A stretch of DNA of 5,118 nucleotides from Clostridia bacterium (GCA_029256365.1 JAQSYB010000159.1:1-5118), one strand, 5' to 3'; positions 1 through 5,118 are shown, counted from the first letter of the stretch. Notes: generated from the letters alone by a model not told the origin. Numbers and translations are program-made.

Positions 1-68
1 CCCATTATCGGCAATGCGAGTATCACCAGTTTTTTTAATATATTTCCTTCTGTTAAGTTATTCTTCAA
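1..68 (-). CDS. MATE-family multidrug efflux transporter, N-terminal fragment (runs off left edge)
   Basis: Reading the minus strand from the TTG at 68-66 gives 22 codons, MKNNLTEGNILKKLVILALP followed by IM, and the frame stays open to the window edge. The LTEG-x-I-xKKL-x-ALP pattern is the typical N-terminus of MATE-family (multi antimicrobial extrusion) transporters, in which a short cytoplasmic tail leads straight into the first membrane helix. These inner-membrane proteins of about 450 residues export drugs and other organic cations using Na+ or H+ gradients. The TTG start is nearly forced: an in-frame TAA lies at 77-75, only two codons upstream. A modest Shine-Dalgarno-like stretch, AAGGGTGGG at 87-79, sits 10 nt before it. 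The gene is divergent from the diguanylate cyclase. The assignment rests only on this short N-terminal motif; substrate is unknown. Confidence 0.72.
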   Translation of the reverse strand, partial: MKNNLTEGNILKKLVILALPIM

Positions 69-157
69 TTTATATTATCCCACCCTTATCGTCTAAACAA
101 ATTACATCACTTTCGCATCATCCAATAAATTCCAAAAGTTTAATAAATACCCTATCT

Positions 158-186
158 ATTATATCACACCCTATGGTGCTTCTCTA
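158..186 (-). promoter_or_regulatory. Predicted sigma-A promoter for the MATE gene
   Basis: On the minus strand there is a perfect -10 box, TATAAT (163-158). It is preceded after exactly 17 bp by TAGAGA (186-181), a 4/6 match to TTGACA. The leader to the TTG start is about 85 nt. A short dyad, CACC-N4-GGTG at 167-178, lies inside the spacer, where a repressor or a MerR-type activator could bind. The arms are only 4 bp, so the dyad is weak evidence. No recognisable riboswitch was seen in the leader. Confidence 0.55.
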
Positions 187-244
187 CAGCCTTGAATAAA
201 TCATTATATGAAACGATTATGCAATATCAGCCTGTAGTTTTATG

Positions 245-273
245 ATGAAAATTGTCAGAAATTATGCTATGAT
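245..273 (+). promoter_or_regulatory. Predicted extended -10 promoter for the diguanylate cyclase gene
   Basis: The sequence TGCTATGAT (265-273) is an extended -10 element (TGn plus TATGAT, 5/6 to TATAAT). A 4/6 -35 match, ATGAAA (245-250), lies 17 bp upstream of the hexamer. Transcription would start near 280, giving a leader of about 30 nt, too short for a riboswitch. An alternative pair, TTGAAT (192-197) with GATTAT (215-220) at 17 bp, is weaker. Confidence 0.5.
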
Positions 274-310
274 TATTGATATTACAAACTTCTAGAGAAA
301 GGGTGATGGC

Positions 311-1483
311 ATGAAAGATATTTTGAAATTTATAAAATATTTAAGTCTTCCTATGGCTGTCATCACAACTGCTGCCTTATTATTCTTCAATATATCTAGA
401 CTACCATTGTCAATAACCTTAACAATACAATATATCTCTTATGGTTTTTTCATCATTGGCATGCTGCTAAGCTTAAGATTCAACAAAAGCAAGGTCTTTT
501 TCCTGTGTCTTATACTTGGAATAAGCCAATTGCTTTTATCCAATAAAACCCTTATTACATCTGATATACTTGCCTTCTTGATTCCTTTTAACATATTGCT
601 ATTCTCATTTATAAGAGAAAGAGGTATTTTCACCATTTGGGGAAAATTAAAATTTCTAATAATCGCTGTTCAGTTCGCTTTCTCAGTCTGGCTAATGCAA
701 TCGATTCATGCTGATTTTAGAGCTCTAATGAATCATAAAATAATCAACTTTGACTTTGTAGACATCATTCCCATTTCACAGATGTCAGTCCTGCTGTTCC
801 TTCTTGTTTTCATAGCTTTGAGCATTAAAATTTATTCCAAGCCAACATTAATGGAAAGTTCATTCATTGGTGTTCTTATTATGGTTTTCATCGCACTGCT
901 ATTAAAAGACAACCTATTGGGCTTAAGGATTTTTTATGCAATGTCCGGCTTCCTGCTCATTTTAGGTGTTGTGGAGACCTCTTATTTCATGGCTTATCGA
1001 GATGAACTGACAGGAATTCCAGCTAGGCGTGCCCTAAAAGAATCCATGCTGAAGCTAGGTGGTAAATATGTCATTGCAATGATAGATATCGATTTCTTTA
1101 AGAAGTTTAATGATACCTATGGCCATGATGCAGGAGATGAGGTTTTGCAAATGGTCGCCTCTAACCTTGCCCAAGTAGGCGGTGGAGGCAAGGCGTTTCG
1201 ATTTGGCGGAGAAGAATTCACCATATTATTTCCCAACAAAACGAGAGAAGCGGCTCTTCCACTGCTGGAAGAGCTGAGAAAGAGTGTTGCAAAACAAAAG
1301 CTACCCTATAAAAAGAAAAGCAAAGGAAAGGGCAAGGTTGTAACGAAGCAATTAAGCGTTACCATTAGCATTGGAGTTGCAGAAAAGAATGAGAGCCTTA
1401 AGACTTCAGAGGAAGTTTTAAAGGCTGCCGACAAAGCCCTTTACAAAGCAAAGAAAAACGGTAGAAACTGTGTATGTAAATAA
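311..1483 (+). CDS. Membrane-anchored GGDEF diguanylate cyclase
   Basis: This 390-residue protein is predicted to make the second messenger c-di-GMP from two GTP. The N-terminal half (about 11-227) is hydrophobic, with roughly eight membrane segments near 11-28, 35-55, 62-77, 83-101, 111-130, 159-175, 184-198 and 207-227. It is probably a sensor of unknown ligand. The cytoplasmic GGDEF domain follows: DELTGIPARRAL (231-242), DIDFFKKFNDTYGHDAGDEV (259-278) with metal and GTP residues D259, N267 and D276, the signature GGEEF (299-303), SVTISIGVAE (349-358), and ADKALYKAKKNGRN (373-386). All catalytic positions look intact. The usual allosteric RxxD site nine residues before the signature is replaced by GGGG (290-293), so product inhibition through that site is not expected. 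The ATG is preceded by AAAGGG (298-303) at 7 nt. The gene stands alone, divergent from the MATE gene and ending at a terminator. No EAL or HD-GYP partner is visible. Confidence 0.95.
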   Translation: MKDILKFIKYLSLPMAVITTAALLFFNISRLPLSITLTIQYISYGFFIIGMLLSLRFNKSKVFFLCLILGISQLLLSNKTLITSDILAFLIPFNILLFSFIRERGIFTIWGKLKFLIIAVQFAFSVWLMQSIHADFRALMNHKIINFDFVDIIPISQMSVLLFLLVFIALSIKIYSKPTLMESSFIGVLIMVFIALLLKDNLLGLRIFYAMSGFLLILGVVETSYFMAYRDELTGIPARRALKESMLKLGGKYVIAMIDIDFFKKFNDTYGHDAGDEVLQMVASNLAQVGGGGKAFRFGGEEFTILFPNKTREAALPLLEELRKSVAKQKLPYKKKSKGKGKVVTKQLSVTISIGVAEKNESLKTSEEVLKAADKALYKAKKNGRNCVCK

Positions 1484-1489
1484 GCATTA

Positions 1490-1522
1490 AAATAAGCTGG
1501 GACAAATTGTCCCAGCTTGTTT
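1490..1522. terminator. Bidirectional rho-independent terminator between convergent genes
   Basis: A perfect 10-bp stem, AAGCTGGGAC (1494-1503) with GTCCCAGCTT (1509-1518), closes a 5-nt loop that can shrink to 3 nt by one more A-T pair. On the plus strand it is followed by GTTTATTATAT, and on the minus strand by a T-rich run (TTATTTTAA). It can therefore end both the diguanylate cyclase transcript and the nitroreductase transcript. It lies almost against the nitroreductase stop codon (1526-1524). Confidence 0.88.
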
Positions 1523-1523
1523 A

Positions 1524-2363
1524 TTATATCTCAAACCGCCAAACTGCATGGCCATGTTCTTCTTCTAAAGATACTTTGCTATCAATATTCTTCATTACAA
1601 GCCCCAACCAAAAGTGACATGCACATATGCCTAAATCCACATCTGGATGCTCCCACTTAATATGTTTATAACCAACTGGCATTGAAATGGTGATGGTTTT
1701 TAGATCAGATGAAACATGAAATCTCCAGTGCTGGCTGTTTGCAGCTGAGGCTGCTTTTCTCGCTAGGTCAATGGCATACAAAAGCTCTGGAGTAAGATTC
1801 TCCTCCTTTGTATCTCCTTCCAGCAATGCACTGATAGGCTTACGCTTATAACTGATAACAGCCTGCTGCATCCGGTCAAATAATCGAACTCCTTCTTGCT
1901 TCCAATATCCAATCGGTGTTATGCATACTGCCCTTTTACCCTGAACCTCTCCAGTGCCATAGCCCCATTTTGGGTTTGCAAGCTTTGCATATTCCCCCAA
2001 GTGCGGCATCATTCGCTCTAATTCCATCAAGGTGTAATGACCATACCAACAAGTGGCAAGTCCTAAGCTAGTTGCATATAAAACAAGCATTTCACCTACA
2101 AATCCAACCTTAGCTACAGAAAGAACATCGGTGTTGGCAATAAACGCCATTCCATCAGGTGGTGAATTAAAAACAGTATATAGCTTTTTATCTGTATTTG
2201 CCTTGAACATACGGATTGCAACATCATGTTCAAAGGGCAGCTCCATTTCTGATATAAAGCTGTGCAGCATGTTCATTTTGCTTTCCTCAACAGGATTCAT
2301 TTCAAAGCTTCTTGCAGATCTGCGTACATTTATAGCAGCTTCCCAATCTAAATCTCTAATCAT
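1524..2363 (-). CDS. Nitroreductase-family flavoprotein (TM1586-like, two pseudo-repeats)
   Basis: This 279-residue protein looks like an FMN-dependent nitroreductase-fold oxidoreductase. The N-terminal half has RRSARSF (14-20), the phosphate-binding motif of the family. GFVGEMLVLYATSLGLATCW (87-106) matches the conserved helix of nitroreductases, and KRKPISALL (173-181) resembles the usual end-of-domain RKP motif. A second motif, ARKAASAANSQHWRF (201-215), resembles the 'PSAxNSQPWRF' segment of classical nitroreductases. The chain may therefore hold two half-domains that mimic the usual homodimer, as I recall for the putative TM nitroreductase family. Substrate is unknown; a nitro compound, quinone or dehalogenation substrate is possible. 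I place the start at the ATG at 2363, because AGGAG (2376-2372) is 8 nt before it and overlaps the alternative GTG at 2372. The gene follows the TetR gene by 29 nt and is probably cotranscribed and controlled by it. Confidence 0.82.
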   Translation of the reverse strand: MIRDLDWEAAINVRRSARSFEMNPVEESKMNMLHSFISEMELPFEHDVAIRMFKANTDKKLYTVFNSPPDGMAFIANTDVLSVAKVGFVGEMLVLYATSLGLATCWYGHYTLMELERMMPHLGEYAKLANPKWGYGTGEVQGKRAVCITPIGYWKQEGVRLFDRMQQAVISYKRKPISALLEGDTKEENLTPELLYAIDLARKAASAANSQHWRFHVSSDLKTITISMPVGYKHIKWEHPDVDLGICACHFWLGLVMKNIDSKVSLEEEHGHAVWRFEI

Positions 2364-2392
2364 GATTCCCACTCCTTTTTATTGTTTTTCTA

Positions 2393-2998
2393 TTATCTAA
2401 TAATAATCCCATCTTTAATTGTCTTCATAACCTCGTTGATTTTTCGAAGCATATCCTCCACTGAGCCTGTTCGATAATACTCTTTGATATAATGCATATT
2501 GATTGAATAAATCATATCTACCACCACTTCAGAATTCGTTTCAGGTTTAATCAATCCTCGTCTTTTGTCTCGTTCTATCAGCTCACTCATTCTAGCAAAA
2601 TATTGGTTTGTGACCCCTCGAAGCTTGTTAATGAACTCACTATCATCCATTTCCATCAAAAGACCCAATTGATTGTACTCAGGCTTTTTCTTGCTCCACT
2701 CTAATAAGATTTTCATATTATGCTGATATGCTTCAAAAAAATCAGCTTCGGGATTGAGTGCTTCTACCTGGCCAATCACTGCTTGTTTTTCTGCTCCAAT
2801 TTCTGCAAACATATAAAGGTAAAGATCCTCTTTGTCCTCAAAATATTGGTAAAAGCTTCCTCTTGGGATCCCCGCAGCTTTGATTATTTGATTGATTGAT
2901 GCCTCACCAAAGCGTCGAGCCGAAAACTCCTGCACTGCAGCATCAAAAATTTTGCGTTTCTTTTCATCACTTAAGTTATAAAAAGTGTCTTTTGGCAT
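2393..2998 (-). CDS. TetR/AcrR-family transcriptional regulator
   Basis: This 201-residue protein has the TetR layout. An N-terminal helical DNA-binding domain (about 11-58) contains the helix-turn-helix SINQIIKAAGIPRGSFYQYF (34-53), followed by KEDLY (56-60), the usual end of the domain. A variable all-helical ligand and dimer domain fills 65-201. The start is the ATG at 2998: a perfect AGGAGGT (3011-3005) sits 6 nt upstream. The open frame extends 20 codons further to 3058, but that stretch covers the promoter and operator and reads as noncoding. The gene is first in a unit with the nitroreductase 29 nt downstream, and its promoter overlaps tandem palindromes. I infer an autorepressor that releases the unit when a small molecule, possibly a nitroreductase substrate, binds. 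The ligand cannot be told from sequence. Confidence 0.93.
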   Translation of the reverse strand: MPKDTFYNLSDEKKRKIFDAAVQEFSARRFGEASINQIIKAAGIPRGSFYQYFEDKEDLYLYMFAEIGAEKQAVIGQVEALNPEADFFEAYQHNMKILLEWSKKKPEYNQLGLLMEMDDSEFINKLRGVTNQYFARMSELIERDKRRGLIKPETNSEVVVDMIYSINMHYIKEYYRTGSVEDMLRKINEVMKTIKDGIIIR

Positions 2999-3020
2999 GC
3001 TATTACCTCCTGTTTTCACT

Positions 3021-3049
3021 ATCATATCACAATAAGTTAAAAATGACAA
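3021..3049 (-). promoter_or_regulatory. Sigma-A promoter of the TetR-nitroreductase unit
   Basis: On the minus strand TTGTCA (3049-3044, 5/6 to the -35 consensus) is followed after exactly 17 bp by TATGAT (3026-3021, 5/6 to the -10). Transcription would start near 3014, only a few bases before the AGGAGGT at 3011-3005, so the leader is very short. The -35 hexamer lies within the first operator palindrome (3044-3057), so bound regulator would block RNA polymerase directly. Confidence 0.75.
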
Positions 3050-3073
3050 CCCTGTCACATGACAATATTGTCA
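3044..3073. promoter_or_regulatory. Tandem palindromic operator, probably for the TetR regulator
   Basis: There are two inverted repeats of the form TGACA-N4-TGTCA. The first is at 3044-3057 (spacer ACCC). The second is at 3060-3073 and is a perfect 14-bp palindrome, TGACAATATTGTCA. Their centres are 16 bp apart, so the four half-sites alternate evenly, and the middle pair also forms a palindrome (TGTCA-CA-TGACA, 3053-3064). The first repeat contains the -35 box of the TetR promoter. TetR regulators commonly bind such sites next to their own gene; that this regulator binds here is an inference. Confidence 0.78.
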
Positions 3074-3106
3074 CCTTATAAATAATATTAATAAAATTTA
3101 CCTTAT

Positions 3107-3140
3107 CTGGGTTTTATCCCAGTGTTTTCTATAGTATAAT
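3107..3140 (+). promoter_or_regulatory. Predicted promoter region of the LapA-like gene, with a dyad at -35
   Basis: A perfect -10 box, TATAAT, stands at 3135-3140. No good -35 hexamer exists at 16-18 bp: the 17-bp position (3112-3117) is TTTTAT, 2/6. Instead the inverted repeat CTGGG-N6-CCCAG (3107-3111 with 3118-3122) sits over the -35 region. This could be a site for a regulator that activates or represses. The dyad is unlike the TGACA half-sites and so probably binds another protein. The leader to the ATG would be about 95 nt. Confidence 0.5.
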
Positions 3141-3172
3141 GAAGCTATATTCAATGTGATGCTATTTTGAGC

Positions 3173-3205
3173 GTTTATAAAGTTTTAAATGAATAAGTTT
3201 ATAAA
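3173..3205 (+). repeat. Short direct repeat GTTTATAAA in the LapA leader
   Basis: The 9-mer GTTTATAAA occurs at 3173-3181 and 3197-3205, 24 bp apart, in the AT-rich leader of the LapA-like gene. Each copy contains the palindrome TTTATAAA. It may be chance in AT-rich sequence; no function is assigned. Confidence 0.35.
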
Positions 3206-3242
3206 ATGAATTTGCATCAAATAAAAAGGAGGTAAAACTTAC

Positions 3243-3587
3243 ATGCAGTTATACTTTATCTTTTCACTAATTGCATCAATTATTGTGATTATTTTTGCAA
3301 TTACAAATGCCACTGCAGTACCGGTGAGAGTTTTTTTCGCAGAGTATGAGTTGTCTCTTGCACTTGTTATTTTTATTTCTACAGCCTTTGGAGCAATCAT
3401 AGCGTCCATGCTTGGGCTTGTAAAACTAATCAAACAAACATTACAGATCAAAAAGCTTAGTCATGAGAATCAAATTTTGATAGCTGAGCAAAATGAGCTG
3501 CAAGAAGAGCTTTCCGCTTTAAGTGCGACACAGCCCGCTGCGCCCTCCCTTGAAGAAGAACAACAGATGATTGAGCCAGAAATATAA
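3243..3587 (+). CDS. LapA-like (DUF1049) two-pass membrane protein
   Basis: This 114-residue protein has the LapA/DUF1049 layout. A first membrane helix (about 3-22) is followed by the conserved short loop AITNATAVPVRVFF (19-32), where N22 and the V-x-V-x-F strand pattern are typical. A second membrane helix (about 38-60) leads into a charged coiled-coil stretch (62-94), then an acidic, proline-containing tail ending EEEQQMIEPEI. In Gram-negative bacteria LapA helps control lipopolysaccharide assembly. In Gram-positive bacteria the homologues have no lipopolysaccharide to act on and their role is not established, so I give no symbol. The start is well supported by AGGAGGT (3227-3233) 9 nt before the ATG. 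The gene is a single transcription unit, divergent from the TetR gene and ended by a strong terminator. Confidence 0.85.
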   Translation: MQLYFIFSLIASIIVIIFAITNATAVPVRVFFAEYELSLALVIFISTAFGAIIASMLGLVKLIKQTLQIKKLSHENQILIAEQNELQEELSALSATQPAAPSLEEEQQMIEPEI

Positions 3588-3592
3588 AAAAC

Positions 3593-3640
3593 AAAGAGAA
3601 ATCCTCAGTTGAATCAGATTACAACTGAGGATTTTTCTTT
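3593..3640. terminator. Strong bidirectional rho-independent terminator
   Basis: The core stem is AATCCTCAGTTG (3600-3611) with CAACTGAGGATT (3622-3633), a perfect 12 bp around a 10-nt loop. It can be extended outward by A-T pairs to about 19 bp with one G-T wobble. TTTTTCTTT follows on the plus strand and TTTCTCTTTGTTTTTTAT on the minus strand. It therefore serves both the LapA-like gene, 12 nt after its stop, and the sugar operon converging from the right. Confidence 0.92.
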
Positions 3641-3648
3641 CTAATTTG

Positions 3649-3735
3649 TTATGATGCTTCACTATTTGCATAGCTTTTCTTTCCGATCCACTTGTCGTAT
3701 TGGGTGCAGCTTATAGCAAACCAGTTATAATCTTT
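3649..3735 (-). other. Possible gene-end remnant after the fructokinase stop
   Basis: Between the fructokinase stop and the terminator, a minus-strand frame reads 28 codons, including NWFAISCTQYDKWIGKKSY, to a TAA at 3651-3649. It is bounded upstream by a stop at 3738-3736 and has no start codon. Its composition (two W, several Y, C and K) and its less AT-rich codons look more like protein than the surrounding spacer. It could be the tail of a lost gene or of a kinase C-terminal extension cut off by a frameshift. The kinase is already full length without it, and 28 open codons can arise by chance. Confidence 0.2.
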
Positions 3736-4666
3736 TTAAAATATCCTCTCTTGAAGGAATAGAAGGGATGCCTCCAAAATTCTCAATGCATATTGATGCC
3801 GCTGCATTGGAGAATGAAAAAATATCATTTAAGTCCTTCACAGGAAGTTCATTTACCTCACATTCTCTTTGGAGAATTTGATGCATAACAGCACCAAAGA
3901 AGGAATCTCCTGCTCCAGTTGTATCAATTGCTTTGCTTTGATATCCTTCTACTATGCCTTGACCATTTTTATGAAAATAAAAGGAACCTTTTGCTCCAAG
4001 TGTTACACATACAAGCGTTATTCCAGACTTATATAGCTGCTCAGCCGCTTTATAAAAATCAACCTCACCAGTCAACAAGACTGCTTCTTCATCAGAAACC
4101 TTAATAATGTCCGCATATTCAAGTCCTATCCTCATCCCCTCTACAGCCGCTGCTTCAGATGCCCACAAAGCCGGCCTATAATTTGGATCATAGGAAATCA
4201 GCTTGCCTTTTTTCTTGGCATATGTGAGCATATCTAGTACAGTTGTTTTGCTGGGCTCATTTGTAAAGGAAAGTGATCCAAAATGCAATGCCCTGGTTTT
4301 ATCAATTAATGTGTAGTCAACCTCCGACTTTTCAAGCATTACATCGGCACATCCATTTCGATAAAAGCTAAAGCTGCGGTCTCCAGCTTCATCAAGATGC
4401 ACAAAGGCCAAGGTTGTAGGACATTCTTCTGAAAAAACAAGTCCAGTTACATCTATGTTTTGTTCTTTTAGAACATTTCCTAAGTGAATACCAAATTGAT
4501 CTTTTCCTACCTTGCCAATAAAAGCTGTTTTGGAGCCAAGCTTTTGAGCCATTGTCAGCATATTGCATGGTGCTCCTCCAGGGTTTTCCTTAAAAAACAA
4601 CCCCTGTTTATTTTTCATAGGTGTAAAATCGATCAACAGCTCTCCTACCGCAACAATATCAAACAT
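3725..4666 (-). CDS. PfkB-family fructokinase
   Basis: This 313-residue cytoplasmic kinase has the full ribokinase/PfkB fold. Visible motifs are VAVGELLIDFTP (5-16), the first PfkB signature region GGAPCNML (30-37) with FIGKVGKDQFG (49-59), DPNYRPALW (160-168), and the second signature DTTGAGDSFFGAV (248-260) with the catalytic base D254 in GAGD. GELLIDFTP and DPNYRP are typical of bacterial fructokinases (fructose plus ATP to fructose 6-phosphate). Close relatives act on other ketoses or on 2-keto-3-deoxygluconate, so exact substrate is open. C34 replaces the usual alanine of GGAPAN. I chose the ATG at 4666 over the GTG at 4675: AGGTGA (4677-4672) lies 5 nt before the ATG and overlaps the GTG, and the family usually starts just before this first strand. 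The gene overlaps the isomerase stop by 8 nt, which suggests translational coupling. It ends near a bidirectional terminator. Confidence 0.92.
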   Translation of the reverse strand: MFDIVAVGELLIDFTPMKNKQGLFFKENPGGAPCNMLTMAQKLGSKTAFIGKVGKDQFGIHLGNVLKEQNIDVTGLVFSEECPTTLAFVHLDEAGDRSFSFYRNGCADVMLEKSEVDYTLIDKTRALHFGSLSFTNEPSKTTVLDMLTYAKKKGKLISYDPNYRPALWASEAAAVEGMRIGLEYADIIKVSDEEAVLLTGEVDFYKAAEQLYKSGITLVCVTLGAKGSFYFHKNGQGIVEGYQSKAIDTTGAGDSFFGAVMHQILQRECEVNELPVKDLNDIFSFSNAAASICIENFGGIPSIPSREDILKRL

Positions 4667-5118
4667 TTTGCTCACCTAAGACTTCATAATACTCATTGCA
4701 AAGGGGATGCAAAATTGGTTCATCCTCCTCCACCTTTGAGAATCTGCTGACATCCTCTGCATTGAAATTATCTGTATTGTCATCATTGATGGATGACACC
4801 TCACCGCACACCAAATCCCCACAGCCACCTGCTGCAAAAACCTTGCTTATGCCATCTAAGTCAGCCTGTACCTCTGAATGATAATCAACCTCACCGTTTT
4901 CCAAGGAATGATAGAGCTTAATCGCCAGAACCCCGCCTGCTCGATTGATGATATCCTCCGTTTTGCTGGCATGATAATGAATCGGAAGTCGCTGTCCATC
5001 CTTTAGGACAATTAGCTTTTCTGCATAGGGAGTGCCTACTTTATTATCTTTCAAAGAGCCATTTCTCAAGGTAAACAGAACCGCACCCAATTGGTTAAAT
5101 TGATTCTTTCCATAGTCT
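4659..5118 (-). CDS. D-lyxose (mannose) isomerase-like cupin, 3' part; apparent internal deletion
   Basis: The frame is open from the right edge to a TGA at 4661-4659 and gives 152 residues with no start in the window. Residues are numbered from the edge. LFTLRNGS (14-21), YAEKLIVLKDGQRLPIHYHA (31-50), SKTEDIINRAGG (51-62), GEVSSINDDNTDNF (105-118) and EEDEPILHPLCNEYYEVLGE (130-149) fit the cupin-fold D-lyxose isomerases, which convert D-lyxose to D-xylulose and often D-mannose to D-fructose. H47, H49 and E54 match three of the four Mn2+ ligands. The strand with the fourth ligand (a 'PGES...PPxxYHxFW'-like segment) is not found: the chain goes from KVFAAG (92-97) directly to GCGDLVCGEVSS (98-109). 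By my estimate about 25 residues are missing, in frame. The protein may thus be inactive or altered. The first residues lie outside the window. It is upstream of and overlaps the fructokinase. Confidence 0.82.
   Translation of the reverse strand, partial: DYGKNQFNQLGAVLFTLRNGSLKDNKVGTPYAEKLIVLKDGQRLPIHYHASKTEDIINRAGGVLAIKLYHSLENGEVDYHSEVQADLDGISKVFAAGGCGDLVCGEVSSINDDNTDNFNAEDVSRFSKVEEDEPILHPLCNEYYEVLGEQNV

Noticed and set aside
69..157. Possible riboswitch in the MATE leader
   Set aside because: No conserved core of a c-di-GMP, guanidine or other riboswitch and no stable long stem could be recognised by eye.
14..199. Plus-strand open frame of 61 codons rich in S, I and L
   Set aside because: It lies antisense to the start and leader of the MATE gene, has no ribosome binding site and has low-complexity composition.
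207..223. Resemblance to a catabolite-response (cre) site near TGAAACGATTATGCA
   Set aside because: The spacing between the TG-AA half and the CG centre is one base short, and neither flanking gene is a sugar gene.
184..237. Inverted CTACAG / CTGTAG pair in the divergent intergenic region
   Set aside because: Arms are only 6 bp and 42 bp apart, which is expected by chance and does not line up with either promoter.
2053..2400. Plus-strand open frame of 115 codons opposite the nitroreductase
   Set aside because: It is antisense to a clearly coding gene with recognisable motifs and resembles no family.
2999..3058. N-terminal extension of the TetR protein by 20 codons
   Set aside because: The extension reads through the -10, -35 and operator, while AGGAGGT sits at ideal distance from the ATG at 2998.
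3239..3451. Minus-strand open frame opposite the LapA-like gene
   Set aside because: It is a shadow of the real gene, whose plus-strand frame has a perfect ribosome site, membrane helices and a terminator.
4667..4675. GTG start of the fructokinase three codons upstream
   Set aside because: The GTG is part of the AGGTGAG ribosome site for the ATG at 4666 and has no site of its own.

Overview
The window is a stretch of ordinary chromosome-like DNA from a low-GC Gram-positive bacterium, most likely of the Clostridia or a related Bacillota lineage. The reasons are AT-rich sequence, strong Shine-Dalgarno sites complementary to AAGGAGGTGA before most genes, TTG as a start codon, sigma-A-type promoters, compact rho-independent terminators, and the protein families themselves. 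No phage, insertion sequence, CRISPR array, tRNA or rRNA was seen.

Layout from left to right. (1) Positions 1-68, minus strand: the first 22 codons of a MATE-type multidrug efflux transporter, running off the left edge. (2) Positions 69-310: a divergent intergenic region with one promoter facing each way. (3) Positions 311-1483, plus strand: a membrane-anchored GGDEF diguanylate cyclase without an RxxD inhibitory site. A bidirectional terminator separates it from the next unit. (4) Positions 1524-2998, minus strand: a two-gene unit of a TetR-family regulator followed by a nitroreductase-family flavoprotein. Its promoter overlaps two tandem TGACA-N4-TGTCA palindromes, so it is probably autoregulated. 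(5) Positions 3243-3587, plus strand: a small LapA/DUF1049-type two-pass membrane protein with its own promoter region and a strong bidirectional terminator. (6) Positions 3725-5118, minus strand: the 3' part of a sugar operon. A D-lyxose (mannose) isomerase-like cupin, open at the right edge, overlaps by 8 nt a PfkB-family fructokinase.

The isomerase and kinase make biochemical sense together: an aldose (lyxose or mannose) is converted to a ketose (xylulose or fructose), which is phosphorylated. The TetR/nitroreductase pair looks like a small ligand-inducible redox or detoxification unit. The diguanylate cyclase and the MATE pump are separate divergent units.

No clearly new multi-gene system is visible. 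The most notable observation is that the lyxose isomerase appears to lack, in frame, about 25 residues that normally carry the fourth metal-ligand histidine. Second is the tandem palindromic operator of the TetR unit. Three start codons were placed at internal ATGs because the ribosome binding sites decide for them: nitroreductase at 2363, TetR at 2998 and fructokinase at 4666.
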